Assembly (NCBI GenBank): GCA_017987115.1
Contig: JAGNUG010000011.1
Location: 1-55,474, forward strand
DNA: 55,474 bases
Source: Flavobacteriales bacterium
GTDB taxonomy: Bacteria > Bacteroidota > Bacteroidia > Flavobacteriales_F > PHOS-HE28
Direction: 5' to 3'
The position numbers were made by a program, and so were the translations under genes. The notes beneath the pieces were generated by a model. The model was given only the letters and a program-made list of their open reading frames with translations. It was not told the origin of the DNA and did no database searches. This document shows, piece by piece, positions 33,398 through 42,995 of the stretch (positions within the stretch are counted from its first letter, which is position 1; every line of letters starts with the position of its first letter).

Positions 33398-35392
33398 TTA
33401 ATCCTCCGGTTTCGAGGTCGGTATATCTGACTTCGGTCGTATGCGATGCAACGGAACTTTCTTTTGTTCTCCAAGGATCAAAGGAACATATTCCACTACG
33501 GTATCTGTTTGGTCCAGACCGAAGGCACTCTGATCGGAAAGCGTGAACCGTTTCAGGAAGAAGTAAGCATCCAAGAGGAGTTCATCCTTTACGGCGAGTT
33601 CATTCTCTACGGAGAGAAAACGTTCCATAAGTACATATCGGATGTCAGCAGCGAAGTCGTGCTTCTTCATGGATTCATACTTGCTGCGGAAGTCGATCTC
33701 ATTGTTCTCCACCATTTCCTGGATCACTCGTTTGAACAGGAAATTCATGCGAGGTTGAATTCGGAAACCAAGATCGAAGTCCACACGGATCACCTTATCA
33801 TGCGCGAGCTCTGTTACGCGGTAATTCATGGTGAACGGTTCATCGGTCCAGTTCACATGCAGGAACCAGTAAATATCCGCACGTTTTGGTCTTCGGCGAA
33901 GGATGGAATCGAGGATCTTGCGCTCTACGTTGCGAGGACTGTTGGCCTTGGTAAGAAAGACCAAGTGTGTTGCGAATTTCGGTATTTCCTTATCGCGACT
34001 AAGGTCATTGATGGCCGGGAAATAGTCGTACAAATAGCGGAAATCCAAATAACGGTTCGTGATCCGGCGTGCACGATACCACATTATCATCATCAACAAC
34101 AAGCCAACAACAACCAATAGGAACGACCATCGCCCTTGGAGTTTCACACTATTCGAGATAAAGAACGCCAGTTCCAAAGCAGCAAAGATCGAGAGTGTGC
34201 CTACCACGGAGAACAATGTCCACTTACGTACGAATCGAAGCCATAGGAACATCAAACTGGTTGTCATTCCCATAGCCACAATAATGAACAAGCCATAGAT
34301 GGCTTCCATCTGTTCACTTTCGCGGAATGCGAGCATGATGCCGACGCAACCTGCCCAAAGGATCAGGTTCACACTGGGTATGTAGATCTGTCCGCGCACA
34401 TCACTTGGGAATTTTATGCGAACACGCGGCCAGAAATTCATGGTAATGGCTTCACTGATCAAGGTGAAGGACCCAGTGATCACTGCTTGGCTGGCAATGA
34501 TCGTGGCAAGCGCAGAAATAATGATACCGGTCAAGAGGAACCATCCGGGCATCACGCCATAGAAAGGGTTCTTCCCATCCAGAACATCCGATCCGCTGTG
34601 CAGGATCCATGCACCTTGGCCCATATAATTAAGGACCAGAGCAGTCTTTACGAAGATCCAGCTCATTCTCACGTTGCTCAGACCCACGTGGCCCAGGTCA
34701 TTGTACAACGCTTCCGCACCAGTTGTGCACAACACTACAGCTCCTAAAAGCCAAAAACCTTGCGGGTAATTCACCAAGAGATCATAGGCGTATTTAGGGT
34801 TGATGCATTTCAATACTTCAGGATACTGGCCCACTTGGATCGCCCCAAGAATAAAGAGCATACCGAACCAGACCAACATCATTGGTCCGAAGACCGTACC
34901 CACCACTTTGGTACCGAATCGTTGTATGAGGAACAATGCCGAAATGATAGCGATCACGATCGTAACAGTAAGATCACCTCCGGGAACGATCACGTTTTCC
35001 AGACCCGGTACACCGCCTAAACCTTCTATCGCCGAGCTAACGGAAATGGGTGGTGTGATAATACCGTCAGCCAAAAGGCAGGCGGCTCCGATGGTCGCAG
35101 GAATGTAGACCGTTCGCGCATAGCGGCGAACGAGCGCATACAGTGAGAAAATGCCGCCCTCACCGTGGTTATCCGCACGTAGTGTAAGGATGATGTACTT
35201 GAGGGTCGTTTGGATCGTCAATGCCCAGAACACACACGATACACCACCTAGCACCAATTGTTCGGTTATGGGTCGGTCGCCGACAATGGCCTTCATAACA
35301 TACAAGGGCGATGTACCTATGTCACCATAAATGATACCCAATGTGACCAACATCCCGGCCGCACTGAGCTTCTTGCTCATATCATGCCCCAT
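33398..35392 (-). CDS. kup: KUP-family potassium uptake protein
   Basis: 664 residues. About twelve membrane helices in the first ~450, beginning TLGIIYGDIGTSPLYVMKAI, the KUP signature, with GGEGGIFSLYALV-type segment DNHGEGGIFSLYALVRR and GWFLLTGIIISALATIIASQAVITG. A ~200-residue cytoplasmic C-terminal domain follows. It imports K+ with protons. Two starts are possible four codons apart (MGHDMSKK). Single gene, 183 nt after the DUF3276 gene on the same strand. Confidence 0.94.
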   Translation of the reverse strand: MGHDMSKKLSAAGMLVTLGIIYGDIGTSPLYVMKAIVGDRPITEQLVLGGVSCVFWALTIQTTLKYIILTLRADNHGEGGIFSLYALVRRYARTVYIPATIGAACLLADGIITPPISVSSAIEGLGGVPGLENVIVPGGDLTVTIVIAIISALFLIQRFGTKVVGTVFGPMMLVWFGMLFILGAIQVGQYPEVLKCINPKYAYDLLVNYPQGFWLLGAVVLCTTGAEALYNDLGHVGLSNVRMSWIFVKTALVLNYMGQGAWILHSGSDVLDGKNPFYGVMPGWFLLTGIIISALATIIASQAVITGSFTLISEAITMNFWPRVRIKFPSDVRGQIYIPSVNLILWAGCVGIMLAFRESEQMEAIYGLFIIVAMGMTTSLMFLWLRFVRKWTLFSVVGTLSIFAALELAFFISNSVKLQGRWSFLLVVVGLLLMMIMWYRARRITNRYLDFRYLYDYFPAINDLSRDKEIPKFATHLVFLTKANSPRNVERKILDSILRRRPKRADIYWFLHVNWTDEPFTMNYRVTELAHDKVIRVDFDLGFRIQPRMNFLFKRVIQEMVENNEIDFRSKYESMKKHDFAADIRYVLMERFLSVENELAVKDELLLDAYFFLKRFTLSDQSAFGLDQTDTVVEYVPLILGEQKKVPLHRIRPKSDIPTSKPED

Positions 35393-35575
35393 TGAACGTG
35401 GATGTTGTTGTAGCAGAGATCCGTATCACGCTACGACCAAGCGGATAGGGTGTATTTGCGGACCGATCTGTATAGAAGAATTCCACGGGAAGGTTCCGCT
35501 CAAAGCGCAACGGGAGGCGAAATTAGTTTGAATGTATAGAACCGGATCAGATAAATGATCGACGCCGTTATGGCA

Positions 35576-35962
35576 TCATTCCTCCGACTTTCCATCCAGG
35601 TCCTCGAACTGTACGTCCGTGAACGGGTTCTTGGGCGCATTCTCGTCTATCGGTCCTTCACCACTGGATAGACCAATATCCTCTTCAACATGCTTATTGT
35701 GCCGCTCTCTGCGCGGTCCATGCAACCGATCGATCTCGTCAAGTGCATCATGCATGCCATCAACGAATTTGTCGAAGTCCTCCTTATAGAGAAATATCTT
35801 GTGTTTGTCATAGGTGGCCGAACCATCTTCGTTCGTATGCTTCTTGCTCTCCGTAATGGTGAGAAAAAGGTCACCACCACGAGTGCTTTTCACATCAAAG
35901 AAATAGGTTCGTTTTCCTGCTCTTACAGCTTTGGAATACACATCCTCACGATCGTCCGACAT
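35576..35962 (-). CDS. DUF3276 PUR-alpha-like nucleic-acid-binding protein
   Basis: 128 residues. SKAVRAGKRTYFFDVKSTRGGDLFLTITESKK ... HKIFLYKEDFDKFVDGM is the Pur-alpha-like repeat of the DUF3276 family found in Bacteroidota and spirochaetes, which binds single-stranded DNA or RNA. The acidic C-terminal ~40 residues are disordered. A near-ideal promoter precedes it. Together with cold-shock-type roles known for PUR proteins, a housekeeping regulator is likely. Confidence 0.92.
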   Translation of the reverse strand: MSDDREDVYSKAVRAGKRTYFFDVKSTRGGDLFLTITESKKHTNEDGSATYDKHKIFLYKEDFDKFVDGMHDALDEIDRLHGPRRERHNKHVEEDIGLSSGEGPIDENAPKNPFTDVQFEDLDGKSEE

Positions 35963-35999
35963 AGTTGTATCTTGGCTTTAGGCTGGTAGCGTCGAATAC

Positions 36000-36029
36000 C
36001 AAATATAGAATTGCTGGCCGAAAGCGCAA
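36000..36029 (-). promoter_or_regulatory. Promoter of the DUF3276 gene
   Basis: On the minus strand: TTG (36029-36027), 19-nt spacer, TATATTTG (36007-36000), an exact fit to the Bacteroidota TTG / TAnnTTTG pattern. It lies 37 nt upstream of the start codon. Confidence 0.75.
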
Positions 36030-36050
36030 GTTTTGAGCTTGTGCAACGCA

Positions 36051-37952
36051 TCATTCAACCTCACGTGCTTCCTCCAACAATTGCTCCTCGTACAACTCAG
36101 CGTACAGCCCGTTCTGCTTCAACAACTCATCGTGTGTACCTCTTTCGGCAACACGACCGGACTCCAATACGAGGATCTGATCAGCAGCTTTCACAGCACT
36201 GATCCTATGACTGATGATCACCGTTGTACGTCCTTTCATGATCGTGCGGAGCGCATTCAGGATCGCTTCCTCGGTTTCCGTATCAACTGCACTCAGTGCG
36301 TCATCAAATATCAGGATACGAGGATTTCCAATGATCGCTCTGGCGATGCTCAAACGTTGCTTCTGACCACCGCTCAAGGTGATACCGCGTTCACCAAGCA
36401 AAGTGTCATAGCCTTTTGGAAAATCGATGATATTGTGATGCACATTGGCATCTTTCGCAGCCTGTTCAATTCGTTCTTGAAGCTTGGCCTTTTCAGCAGA
36501 ACCATTTACGCTGTCCAAACTGAAGGCAATGTTGTTCCGAATGGTATCACTGAAAAGGAAAACATCCTGCGGAACGAACCCAAGTTGGTTACGAAGCCGC
36601 TCCAATTTGATCCGTTTGATCGGGACATTATCGATCAGGATCTCGCCAGAGGATGGATCATAGGACCTGCCGATCAGATCAGCGAGCGTGCTTTTGCCAC
36701 TACCTGTATGACCAACAATTGCCAGTGAACCGCCTACGGGTATATGAAAGGAAACGCTATCCAACGCCCTGATGTTGGTAATAGGATAAGTGAATGAGAC
36801 ATTCTTGAACGTTATCGCTCCTTTCAGATCATGAAGTTCATCGGATCCGTCCAGAATTGCTGGTTCGGTATCCAGGAACTCATTGATCCGTTCCATACTC
36901 GCGCTGGCTTGTTGGACCAAGGATGTGACCCAGCCTACGGAAGCAAATGGCCACGTTAGCATATTCACATAGATCACGAATTCGGCGATATTCCCGATGC
37001 TAACGGAACCATCGCCACCGATCACCTTCATTCCGCCAACGTAGATCGTAAGTACGGTGCTAAGGCCGATCAAGAAGAGTATGGCCGGCATGAACAGTGC
37101 TTCTATCCTGGCCTGCTCCAAACTACGCTTGCGATAGTCGGCTGCGGCTTCGGCGAACCGATCAGTTGCCATTGGTTCTTTGCTGTATGCTTTCAGCACC
37201 CGTATACCACTGAAGCTTTCCTGTGCCAATGTGCTCAACCTGCTCTGTTGTTTCTGCACGGCCATGCTTCGCTTATTTATGATATCGCTGACGTAATAGA
37301 TCACGATGGACATGATCGGCAACGGAGCTAAGGTCCAAAGCGTCATTTCCACATTCACCGAAAGCATCCGCCCCACGCACAAAGCAAATAGCACGATCAG
37401 CCCCGCGGTGTACATCACGGCTGGCCCTAGGTACATCCGAACTTTACCAACATCCTCACTGATGCGGTTCATTAGGTCACCGGTACTGTTCCGCTTGTAA
37501 AAAGCACGGTCCAAGTGTTGATAATGCGTGTAAATGGTGTTCTTCAGATCATATTCGATCAATCGGCTAACTACGATGATCATCTGACGCATCAGAAAAA
37601 GAAACACGCCCCTTATCAGCGCAAAGGCCAGATAGAGTAATGCCAATAAGCCTGCAGCCCAAACGATAGTCAACTTGATCGTATCGTTGTCGCTGAGCTG
37701 CTGTAAACGACCTTCCAGGTCAACACCGGTCCAACCGACCCAAAGCTGTAAAGTGGCAGGAACATCCAAATGACGCTCAGGAACCGGTAGGTCCATTTGC
37801 TTCACGGCTGTTGCGATCAGATCCACGGCTTCCCGCACAACTTGTGGTGAGTAGACCGCGAACCAATTACTGAGCACTACGAACACCAAGCCCAACAGCA
37901 TATGCCATCGGTATTTAGCGAAGTAAGGGTTCAGCTTAAGGAGCGGTCGCAT
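36051..37952 (-). CDS. ABC exporter, fused permease and ATPase
   Basis: 633 residues from the ATG at 37952 (MRPLLKLNPYFAKYRWHM); an upstream 44-codon extension lacks similarity. Six helices cover ~20-330, then a nucleotide-binding domain: Walker A GHTGSGKST, Q-loop LGFVPQD, signature LSGGQKQRLS, Walker B ILIFDDALSAVD, H-loop ISHRIS. Family: MdlB/YheI-like type IV exporter, forming dimers. The residue after the Walker B Asp is Asp rather than the catalytic Glu, as in degenerate sites of heterodimers, and no partner gene is adjacent. The exported compound is unknown. Confidence 0.92.
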   Translation of the reverse strand: MRPLLKLNPYFAKYRWHMLLGLVFVVLSNWFAVYSPQVVREAVDLIATAVKQMDLPVPERHLDVPATLQLWVGWTGVDLEGRLQQLSDNDTIKLTIVWAAGLLALLYLAFALIRGVFLFLMRQMIIVVSRLIEYDLKNTIYTHYQHLDRAFYKRNSTGDLMNRISEDVGKVRMYLGPAVMYTAGLIVLFALCVGRMLSVNVEMTLWTLAPLPIMSIVIYYVSDIINKRSMAVQKQQSRLSTLAQESFSGIRVLKAYSKEPMATDRFAEAAADYRKRSLEQARIEALFMPAILFLIGLSTVLTIYVGGMKVIGGDGSVSIGNIAEFVIYVNMLTWPFASVGWVTSLVQQASASMERINEFLDTEPAILDGSDELHDLKGAITFKNVSFTYPITNIRALDSVSFHIPVGGSLAIVGHTGSGKSTLADLIGRSYDPSSGEILIDNVPIKRIKLERLRNQLGFVPQDVFLFSDTIRNNIAFSLDSVNGSAEKAKLQERIEQAAKDANVHHNIIDFPKGYDTLLGERGITLSGGQKQRLSIARAIIGNPRILIFDDALSAVDTETEEAILNALRTIMKGRTTVIISHRISAVKAADQILVLESGRVAERGTHDELLKQNGLYAELYEEQLLEEAREVE

Positions 37953-38154
37953 TTGGCGGTTAGAACTTACTAGATTTGCCCCGCTTATTTGCGGCGTCAT
38001 TAATGGACGGGCCAAAGGTAGGCAGCGTGAGCAAGGTGGATCTGAACGTGGAGCTTTGAATTGATGGATTTCTGTTGAGATCATTATTCATTGAACCTAA
38101 CTTGAGGTACATCGATCGATAAACTGGAACCAACAACTCATAACCGAGCGCCAC

Positions 38155-39261
38155 ATGTCCTTGGTAACACACAATATCCCAGCAACGCAAGACGACCTTG
38201 TACTCGGTCGCATGGAAAGGCACGACCACGAGGAGGTCCTGTTCTGTTATGACCGCCCGACCGGATTACGAGCAATGATCGCCATTCACGACACCACATT
38301 GGGCCCAGCTCTAGGGGGCACGCGAATGTGGTCCTACGCCACAGAGGCCGATGCGTTGAACGACGTACTTCGTTTGAGTCGGGGCATGACATACAAGGCT
38401 TCATTGGCCGGCCTTGATCTAGGTGGTGGCAAGGCGGTGATCATTGGCGATTCACGAAAAGACAAAACGGAGGCTATGTTCCGGCGTTTTGGACAATTCG
38501 TTGACAGTTTGAACGGGCGCTATATCACCGCGGAGGATGTTGGAATGTCGACAGCGGAAATGGTCAACATTCGTAAACAGACCAAGCATGTAGTTGGTTT
38601 ACCGGAAGAAATAGGCGGTAGCGGAGATCCTAGTCCGGTCACTGCGTACGGTGTTTTCTGTGGCATGCGAGCAGCAGCCAGAACGGCCTATGGTTCGGAT
38701 GATCTGAAAGGTCGAAAAGTTGCGGTGCAAGGTGCCGGTAACGTTGGTCACGGCCTCGTAGGTCTGTTGGTGAAGGACGGCGCAACCGTATACATCACGG
38801 ATATACATGACGATAAGTTGGCAGCTTTCAAATCGGAGTTTCCGAGCATAAACGTGGTAAAGCCGGATGAGATCTATGACCTGGACATGGACATTTATTC
38901 ACCATGCGCGCTGGGTGCTACAGTGAATGACGAGACGTTGAACCGTTTGAAGTGCAGCGTTATTGCAGGTGCTGCCAATAACCAATTGGCAGACGAGAAC
39001 ATCCATGGAAAAGCGGTAATGGAGAAGGGCATTCTTTATGCACCGGATTTCTTGATCAATTCGGGTGGTATAATCAATTGCGCATGGGAAATACAAGGGT
39101 ATAACCGGACAGCTGCATTGAAACAGACCGAAGGCATCTATGACACTGCAATGCGTATATTCAAGACCAGCAGCGATCTGAAGATCCCGACATACCTCGC
39201 AGCCAATAAGGCTGCAGAGGACCGTATCACCAATATGCGCAAAGCCGGTATTCGGTTCTAG
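38155..39261 (+). CDS. Leucine/Glu/Phe/Val dehydrogenase
   Basis: 368 residues, the size of leucine dehydrogenase. It would deaminate branched-chain amino acids with NAD+. Seen: GPALGGTRMW (substrate loop), Lys in GLDLGGGKAVIIGD (catalytic), AEDVGMS, and the Rossmann GAGNVGHG. The C-terminal PDFLINSGGIINCAWE matches the family. It precedes nusB by 10 nt and is probably cotranscribed. Called leucine dehydrogenase by overall resemblance; phenylalanine or valine dehydrogenase cannot be excluded. Confidence 0.9.
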   Translation: MSLVTHNIPATQDDLVLGRMERHDHEEVLFCYDRPTGLRAMIAIHDTTLGPALGGTRMWSYATEADALNDVLRLSRGMTYKASLAGLDLGGGKAVIIGDSRKDKTEAMFRRFGQFVDSLNGRYITAEDVGMSTAEMVNIRKQTKHVVGLPEEIGGSGDPSPVTAYGVFCGMRAAARTAYGSDDLKGRKVAVQGAGNVGHGLVGLLVKDGATVYITDIHDDKLAAFKSEFPSINVVKPDEIYDLDMDIYSPCALGATVNDETLNRLKCSVIAGAANNQLADENIHGKAVMEKGILYAPDFLINSGGIINCAWEIQGYNRTAALKQTEGIYDTAMRIFKTSSDLKIPTYLAANKAAEDRITNMRKAGIRF

Positions 39262-39271
39262 CCAAAACTCC

Positions 39272-40222
39272 ATGCTGAACCGTCGTTTTTTACGCATTAA
39301 GGTATACCAAGCGCTCTATGGCTTTTGGCAGGCTGATGGCGCCAGTGCGGCCCGTAACGAAAAGGAATTGTTCAACGGTATCGACCGTACGTATGATCTT
39401 TTTCTATCGCTCTTACTCGTTTTCGGGGAGCTGCGCCATGTTGCTGAACTGCGCATGACGGAACAGCAGAAAAAACATCTACCGACCAAAGATGACCTCA
39501 AACCCGACCGTCGGTTCGTGGATGATCGACTTGTGAAGCTATTTTCGGATAGCAATGTGCTGCGATTGGAAGCTGAAAAGCGAAGGATCAGTTGGGTAGG
39601 GAACCACGAACTCTTCACACGGATGTGGCGGGAGATCAAGGCCAGTTCAGAGTATCAAGGCTATATGGCGGATACTGCGCCGGACTTCGTGAAGAGTCAA
39701 AAATACTTGGTACGGATGTTCACTGATCATGTTGCGAACAACGAGGCATTGCAAGATGTTTTCGAAGGACGTAGCATTTATTGGTTGGAGGATCTGGATC
39801 TAGCATCAACAATGGTTAAACGATTGTTGGAGCAGATGCGAGAGACGGATGCCAGTGATCTTGCAATGGCAGACATCGTGCGGAACACGAAGGAGGAAGG
39901 AGAGTTCGTGACAACACTATTCCGGAAATCGATCGAATTCCAGGAAGAACACGAAAAAGCGATCGCTGAGCATGCCAGCAATTGGGAGACGGATCGCATC
40001 GCTTACAGCGATATGATCCTCATGCAAATGGCGCTTTCGGAGGTGCGTGTTTTCGATCAGATACCGATAAAGGTCACATTGAACGAGTACATAGAGATCG
40101 CCAAAGCCTACAGTACGCCGAAGAGCAAGAATTTCATCAACGGGGTTCTGGATAAGATCTTCATCGAAATGAAGGGTAAGGGCATGATCCATAAAGTGGG
40201 TCGCGGACTTTTGGAAAGTTGA
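39272..40222 (+). CDS. nusB: Transcription antitermination factor NusB (long Bacteroidota form)
   Basis: 316 residues, over twice the length of E. coli NusB (139). It starts MLNRRFLRIKVYQALYGFWQ and ends with the NusB fold DRIAYSDMILMQMALSEVRVFDQIPIKVTLNEYIEIAKAYSTPKSKNFINGVLDKI in the last ~90 residues; the middle is a Bacteroidota-specific helical insertion. It binds boxA RNA with S10 during rRNA transcription. First gene of the run nusB, DUF1573, yajC, coaE. Confidence 0.93.
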   Translation: MLNRRFLRIKVYQALYGFWQADGASAARNEKELFNGIDRTYDLFLSLLLVFGELRHVAELRMTEQQKKHLPTKDDLKPDRRFVDDRLVKLFSDSNVLRLEAEKRRISWVGNHELFTRMWREIKASSEYQGYMADTAPDFVKSQKYLVRMFTDHVANNEALQDVFEGRSIYWLEDLDLASTMVKRLLEQMRETDASDLAMADIVRNTKEEGEFVTTLFRKSIEFQEEHEKAIAEHASNWETDRIAYSDMILMQMALSEVRVFDQIPIKVTLNEYIEIAKAYSTPKSKNFINGVLDKIFIEMKGKGMIHKVGRGLLES

Positions 40223-40240
40223 ATTTGATCCACAGTGAGA

Positions 40241-40759
40241 ATGAAAGTCTTAAGCAGCAGATCACATAGCCTATCGCTCATTGGATGTGTATCGGTCATC
40301 GTCTTGATGTTGATCGGTTGCCGCATAACGGACCACACGGAGAACGATGGGCAGGTAACATCCGAAGCGCTGAATTTCCCTAGTTCAGGATATGAGGATA
40401 TTGACCCGGCTGATCTCCCAAAATTCTCCTTCGACTCCACCACGATCGACATGGGGCAAGTGATCCAGGGCGCCAAGGTCAACAAACAGTACACCTTTGA
40501 GAATACAGGAGGCAACGCTGTGGTCATCACGGACGTGCGCGGATCGTGCGGGTGTACGGTAGCCAAGAACTGGCCTCGGAACCCGATTCCACCAGGTGAG
40601 CGCGGTACGATCGAAGTCAGTTTCGATAGTGAGGGTCGTAGTGGACGCCAGAATAAGACCGTTACCGTAGTTGCGAACACCAGTCCACCAAGCACGGTAC
40701 TTTTGCTCACTGGCGAAGTACTCGGTCCCCCGAATGTTGGATCGGAAGAAGTTGAGTGA
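40241..40759 (+). CDS. DUF1573 lipoprotein
   Basis: 172 residues from the ATG at 40241 (a GTG two codons earlier is possible). Lipoprotein signal VIVLMLIGC. The single DUF1573 domain has FDSTTIDMGQVIQGAKVNKQYTFENTGG and the SCGCTVAKNWPRNPIPPGERG core with the family Cys pair. It is usual next to nusB and yajC in this phylum; the function is unknown. Starts 18 nt after nusB. Confidence 0.9.
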   Translation: MKVLSSRSHSLSLIGCVSVIVLMLIGCRITDHTENDGQVTSEALNFPSSGYEDIDPADLPKFSFDSTTIDMGQVIQGAKVNKQYTFENTGGNAVVITDVRGSCGCTVAKNWPRNPIPPGERGTIEVSFDSEGRSGRQNKTVTVVANTSPPSTVLLLTGEVLGPPNVGSEEVE

Positions 40760-40799
40760 AGCAGCCAAAGCGTGAGAACCAAAAAGCAATAACCAGAAC

Positions 40800-41123
40800 A
40801 TGAATCTTAGTATACTCCTACAAGCAGAAACGGAACAGAACCCGATGTCATTCTGGATCATGATGGGCCTTCTGATGGTGGTCTTTTATTTTTTCATGAT
40901 CCGCCCACAGCAGAAGAAAGCAAAGGATGCCAAGAAATTCAGGGAATCATTGGCGAAAGGGAGCAAGGTGGTGACCATTGGTGGCATCCACGGTAAAGTT
41001 GTTGAGGTAAATGACACGACCATCCTTTTGGAAGTGGATGGTAACGTGAAGCTGCGGTTCGAGAAAAGCGCCATTGCTTCGGATAATACGCAGCAGTTGA
41101 ATGAAACCACTGCGAAAGGTTAG
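40800..41123 (+). CDS. yajC: Preprotein translocase subunit YajC
   Basis: 107 residues. A single helix (MSFWIMMGLLMVVFYFFMI, about residues 18-37) is followed by RPQQKKAKDAKKF and GSKVVTIGGIHGKVVEV, the YajC signature. It forms part of SecDF-YajC at the inner membrane. It follows the DUF1573 gene by 40 nt. Confidence 0.95.
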   Translation: MNLSILLQAETEQNPMSFWIMMGLLMVVFYFFMIRPQQKKAKDAKKFRESLAKGSKVVTIGGIHGKVVEVNDTTILLEVDGNVKLRFEKSAIASDNTQQLNETTAKG

Positions 41124-41210
41124 GTATTGGCCCGCGATCGGTTTACAGATATCATTGAAGTGCTTGCTCAATTAACTCGAGTGCTTTAAGGTTGACCCTA
41201 GACCCACGCA

Positions 41211-41798
41211 ATGCGAACGATCGGCATAACAGGTGGTATAGGAAGTGGAAAGAGCACCGTTTGTAAGGTCTTTAGTGTGCTAGGAATTCCGGTATTCGAG
41301 GCTGATTCAGCAGGAAAAGTGTTGCTCAATACCGATCCAGGTCTACGCCAAGCTGTGATCGATCGGTTCGGAGTAGAGATCTACAAGAAGGGTGCATTGG
41401 ACCGCAGTGCCTTGGCAACCCTGGTTTTTGCCGACCCCGAAGCACTTAAGGACCTCAATGCAATGGTTCATCCTGCGGTCCGAAAGGCATTTGCTGAATG
41501 GGCTACAAGACAACACGCACCTTATGTGATCATGGAAGCCGCCCTGTTAGCTGAAACAGGAGGGTATAAATACTTGGATGAGGTCATTCTCGTAAGCGCA
41601 CCAAAAGATCTACGGATCAAACGAACCATGGCACGTGATGGAGTGGGAGAGGAGGCTGTACTGGCTCGAATGAGGAACCAAGCAACTGAAGATCAACGTA
41701 AATCGATAGCCGAACATGTGATCCTGAATGACGACTCTGTTCTGGTGATACCACAGGTGCTTGCTTTGCACGAAGTCCTTCTTCAAGCTTCGTCATGA
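41211..41798 (+). CDS. coaE: Dephospho-CoA kinase
   Basis: 195 residues. P-loop GITGGIGSGKSTVCKVF at the N-terminus, FEADSAGK (conserved Asp), LNAMVHPAVRK and EAALLAETGGYK. It phosphorylates dephospho-CoA in the last step of CoA synthesis. Last four nucleotides overlap the start of the small membrane protein (ATGA). Confidence 0.95.
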   Translation: MRTIGITGGIGSGKSTVCKVFSVLGIPVFEADSAGKVLLNTDPGLRQAVIDRFGVEIYKKGALDRSALATLVFADPEALKDLNAMVHPAVRKAFAEWATRQHAPYVIMEAALLAETGGYKYLDEVILVSAPKDLRIKRTMARDGVGEEAVLARMRNQATEDQRKSIAEHVILNDDSVLVIPQVLALHEVLLQASS

Positions 41799-42082
41799 TG
41801 AAACAAGTCGCAAAGGACCTTCCACTTAGCATGGTCACGCTGGTTTTTGGGGCGCTATCGGTCCCATTGGCTTTTGCGCGACACCTTGTGTCATTGGCTT
41901 TTGTGATAGGCGTATTAGCGATCCTTTTCGCATTGTGGGGTAAGCAAAAGCACTTCAAGCATTTTTTGCTTTACACACCGGCAAGTCTGCGTAGAAGTAG
42001 GCTAGGTTACCGGCTTGCTATTGCGGGTACGCTGTGCTCCGTGATCATGTGGATATTGTGGGCACGCAACGTATTATTTTAG
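41795..42082 (+). CDS. Small membrane protein
   Basis: 95 residues, with three hydrophobic segments (~10-25, 30-46, 72-90) and a basic loop (KQKHFKHFLLYTPASLRRSRLGYR). Resembles DUF4190-type small membrane proteins only in layout; no family is assigned. Its 4-nt overlap with coaE makes it a translationally coupled last gene. Convergent with the exonuclease gene, 5 nt between stops. Confidence 0.7.
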   Translation: MMKQVAKDLPLSMVTLVFGALSVPLAFARHLVSLAFVIGVLAILFALWGKQKHFKHFLLYTPASLRRSRLGYRLAIAGTLCSVIMWILWARNVLF

Positions 42083-42087
42083 GGTCG

Positions 42088-42648
42088 TTACGCTCTTAGC
42101 GCGTGCTTCCAAGGAACTACACCGTCAAGGATAGCCTCGGCACCGAAACGGTCCATCAAATTCAGAAGCAGTCCGGCGGTAGCCTCGGCATCAAGCAGAG
42201 CGCGGTGCGAAACGGTGAATGGCACTCCCAAATGCCTACAAACGTTACCAAGGTTATAGCGATCCAGATTAGGGATCAGTCTTCGCGTAAGTCGCTCAGT
42301 GCAAAGGGTAGGGCGCTCGAAGGTGAGGCCGGTACGTGCGAATTCATGCGTTAATGCGGTCATATCGAAACGCACGTTGTGCGCAACGATGATCCGATCC
42401 TGTGTCAATGTTTCCAACGTACGTACGATGTCAACGAAAGGTGGCGCGTCCACAAGCATGCTGGATCCGATCCCGGTCAGCTTGGTCACGAACGGAGAGA
42501 TCAGTGAACGAGGATCCACCAAAGAATCCCAGCGAAGACGCTCCTGAGTTCCATCGTGCGCTAGTACGGCAACTTCCATCACACGGCCTTCAGTGGGATT
42601 ACCACTGGTAGTTTCAACATCAAGAACCGCGAACCGAAGTCTTTGCAT
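42088..42648 (-). CDS. DEDDh 3'-5' exonuclease (DnaQ-like)
   Basis: 186 residues from the ATG at 42648 (MQRLRFAVLDVETT); an ATG 27 codons earlier is possible. Exo I has DVETT (Asp, Glu), Exo II VAHNVRFDMTAL (Asp), Exo III HRALLDAEAT (His and Asp), so all DEDDh residues are present. The single-domain size points to DnaQ/RNase T-like nuclease, acting on DNA or RNA 3' ends. Whether it is the replicative proofreading subunit cannot be told. Confidence 0.88.
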   Translation of the reverse strand: MQRLRFAVLDVETTSGNPTEGRVMEVAVLAHDGTQERLRWDSLVDPRSLISPFVTKLTGIGSSMLVDAPPFVDIVRTLETLTQDRIIVAHNVRFDMTALTHEFARTGLTFERPTLCTERLTRRLIPNLDRYNLGNVCRHLGVPFTVSHRALLDAEATAGLLLNLMDRFGAEAILDGVVPWKHALRA

Positions 42649-42995
42649 AGCGGCTTCATACGAAGAAGTAGGTACGGAGGTTCGCTTCACCAATACAGGT
42701 GCTGAATAGCGGAGGTCGGCGATCGGCATTGATGTAAATAGATCGAAGCGTTCGGTATGCGGATCTGGAGGACATTTTGATCCGGCGGACAAATATGAAC
42801 ATCTCTTTGTTAAGATCCGAATTCTGGGTGATGATTTCACGATCCGCATATGACAACTGGCCATTCAGGACCGAACATCGAAGTGTTCCATAATTGGTTC
42901 TTGTGGCTTAGGAACAATAGACTTCATAACATTAGACTGTACTTCGCTGCTTCAATTCCTTAATATTTGCACGAATTTTCAAAAACCAGTACCAA

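Noticed and set aside
33446-34120. 224-codon plus-strand frame
   Set aside because: Antisense to kup, whose membrane helices and KUP motifs are clear; the frame is a shadow.
36033-36728. 231-codon plus-strand frame
   Set aside because: Antisense to the ABC transporter ATPase domain with all its motifs.
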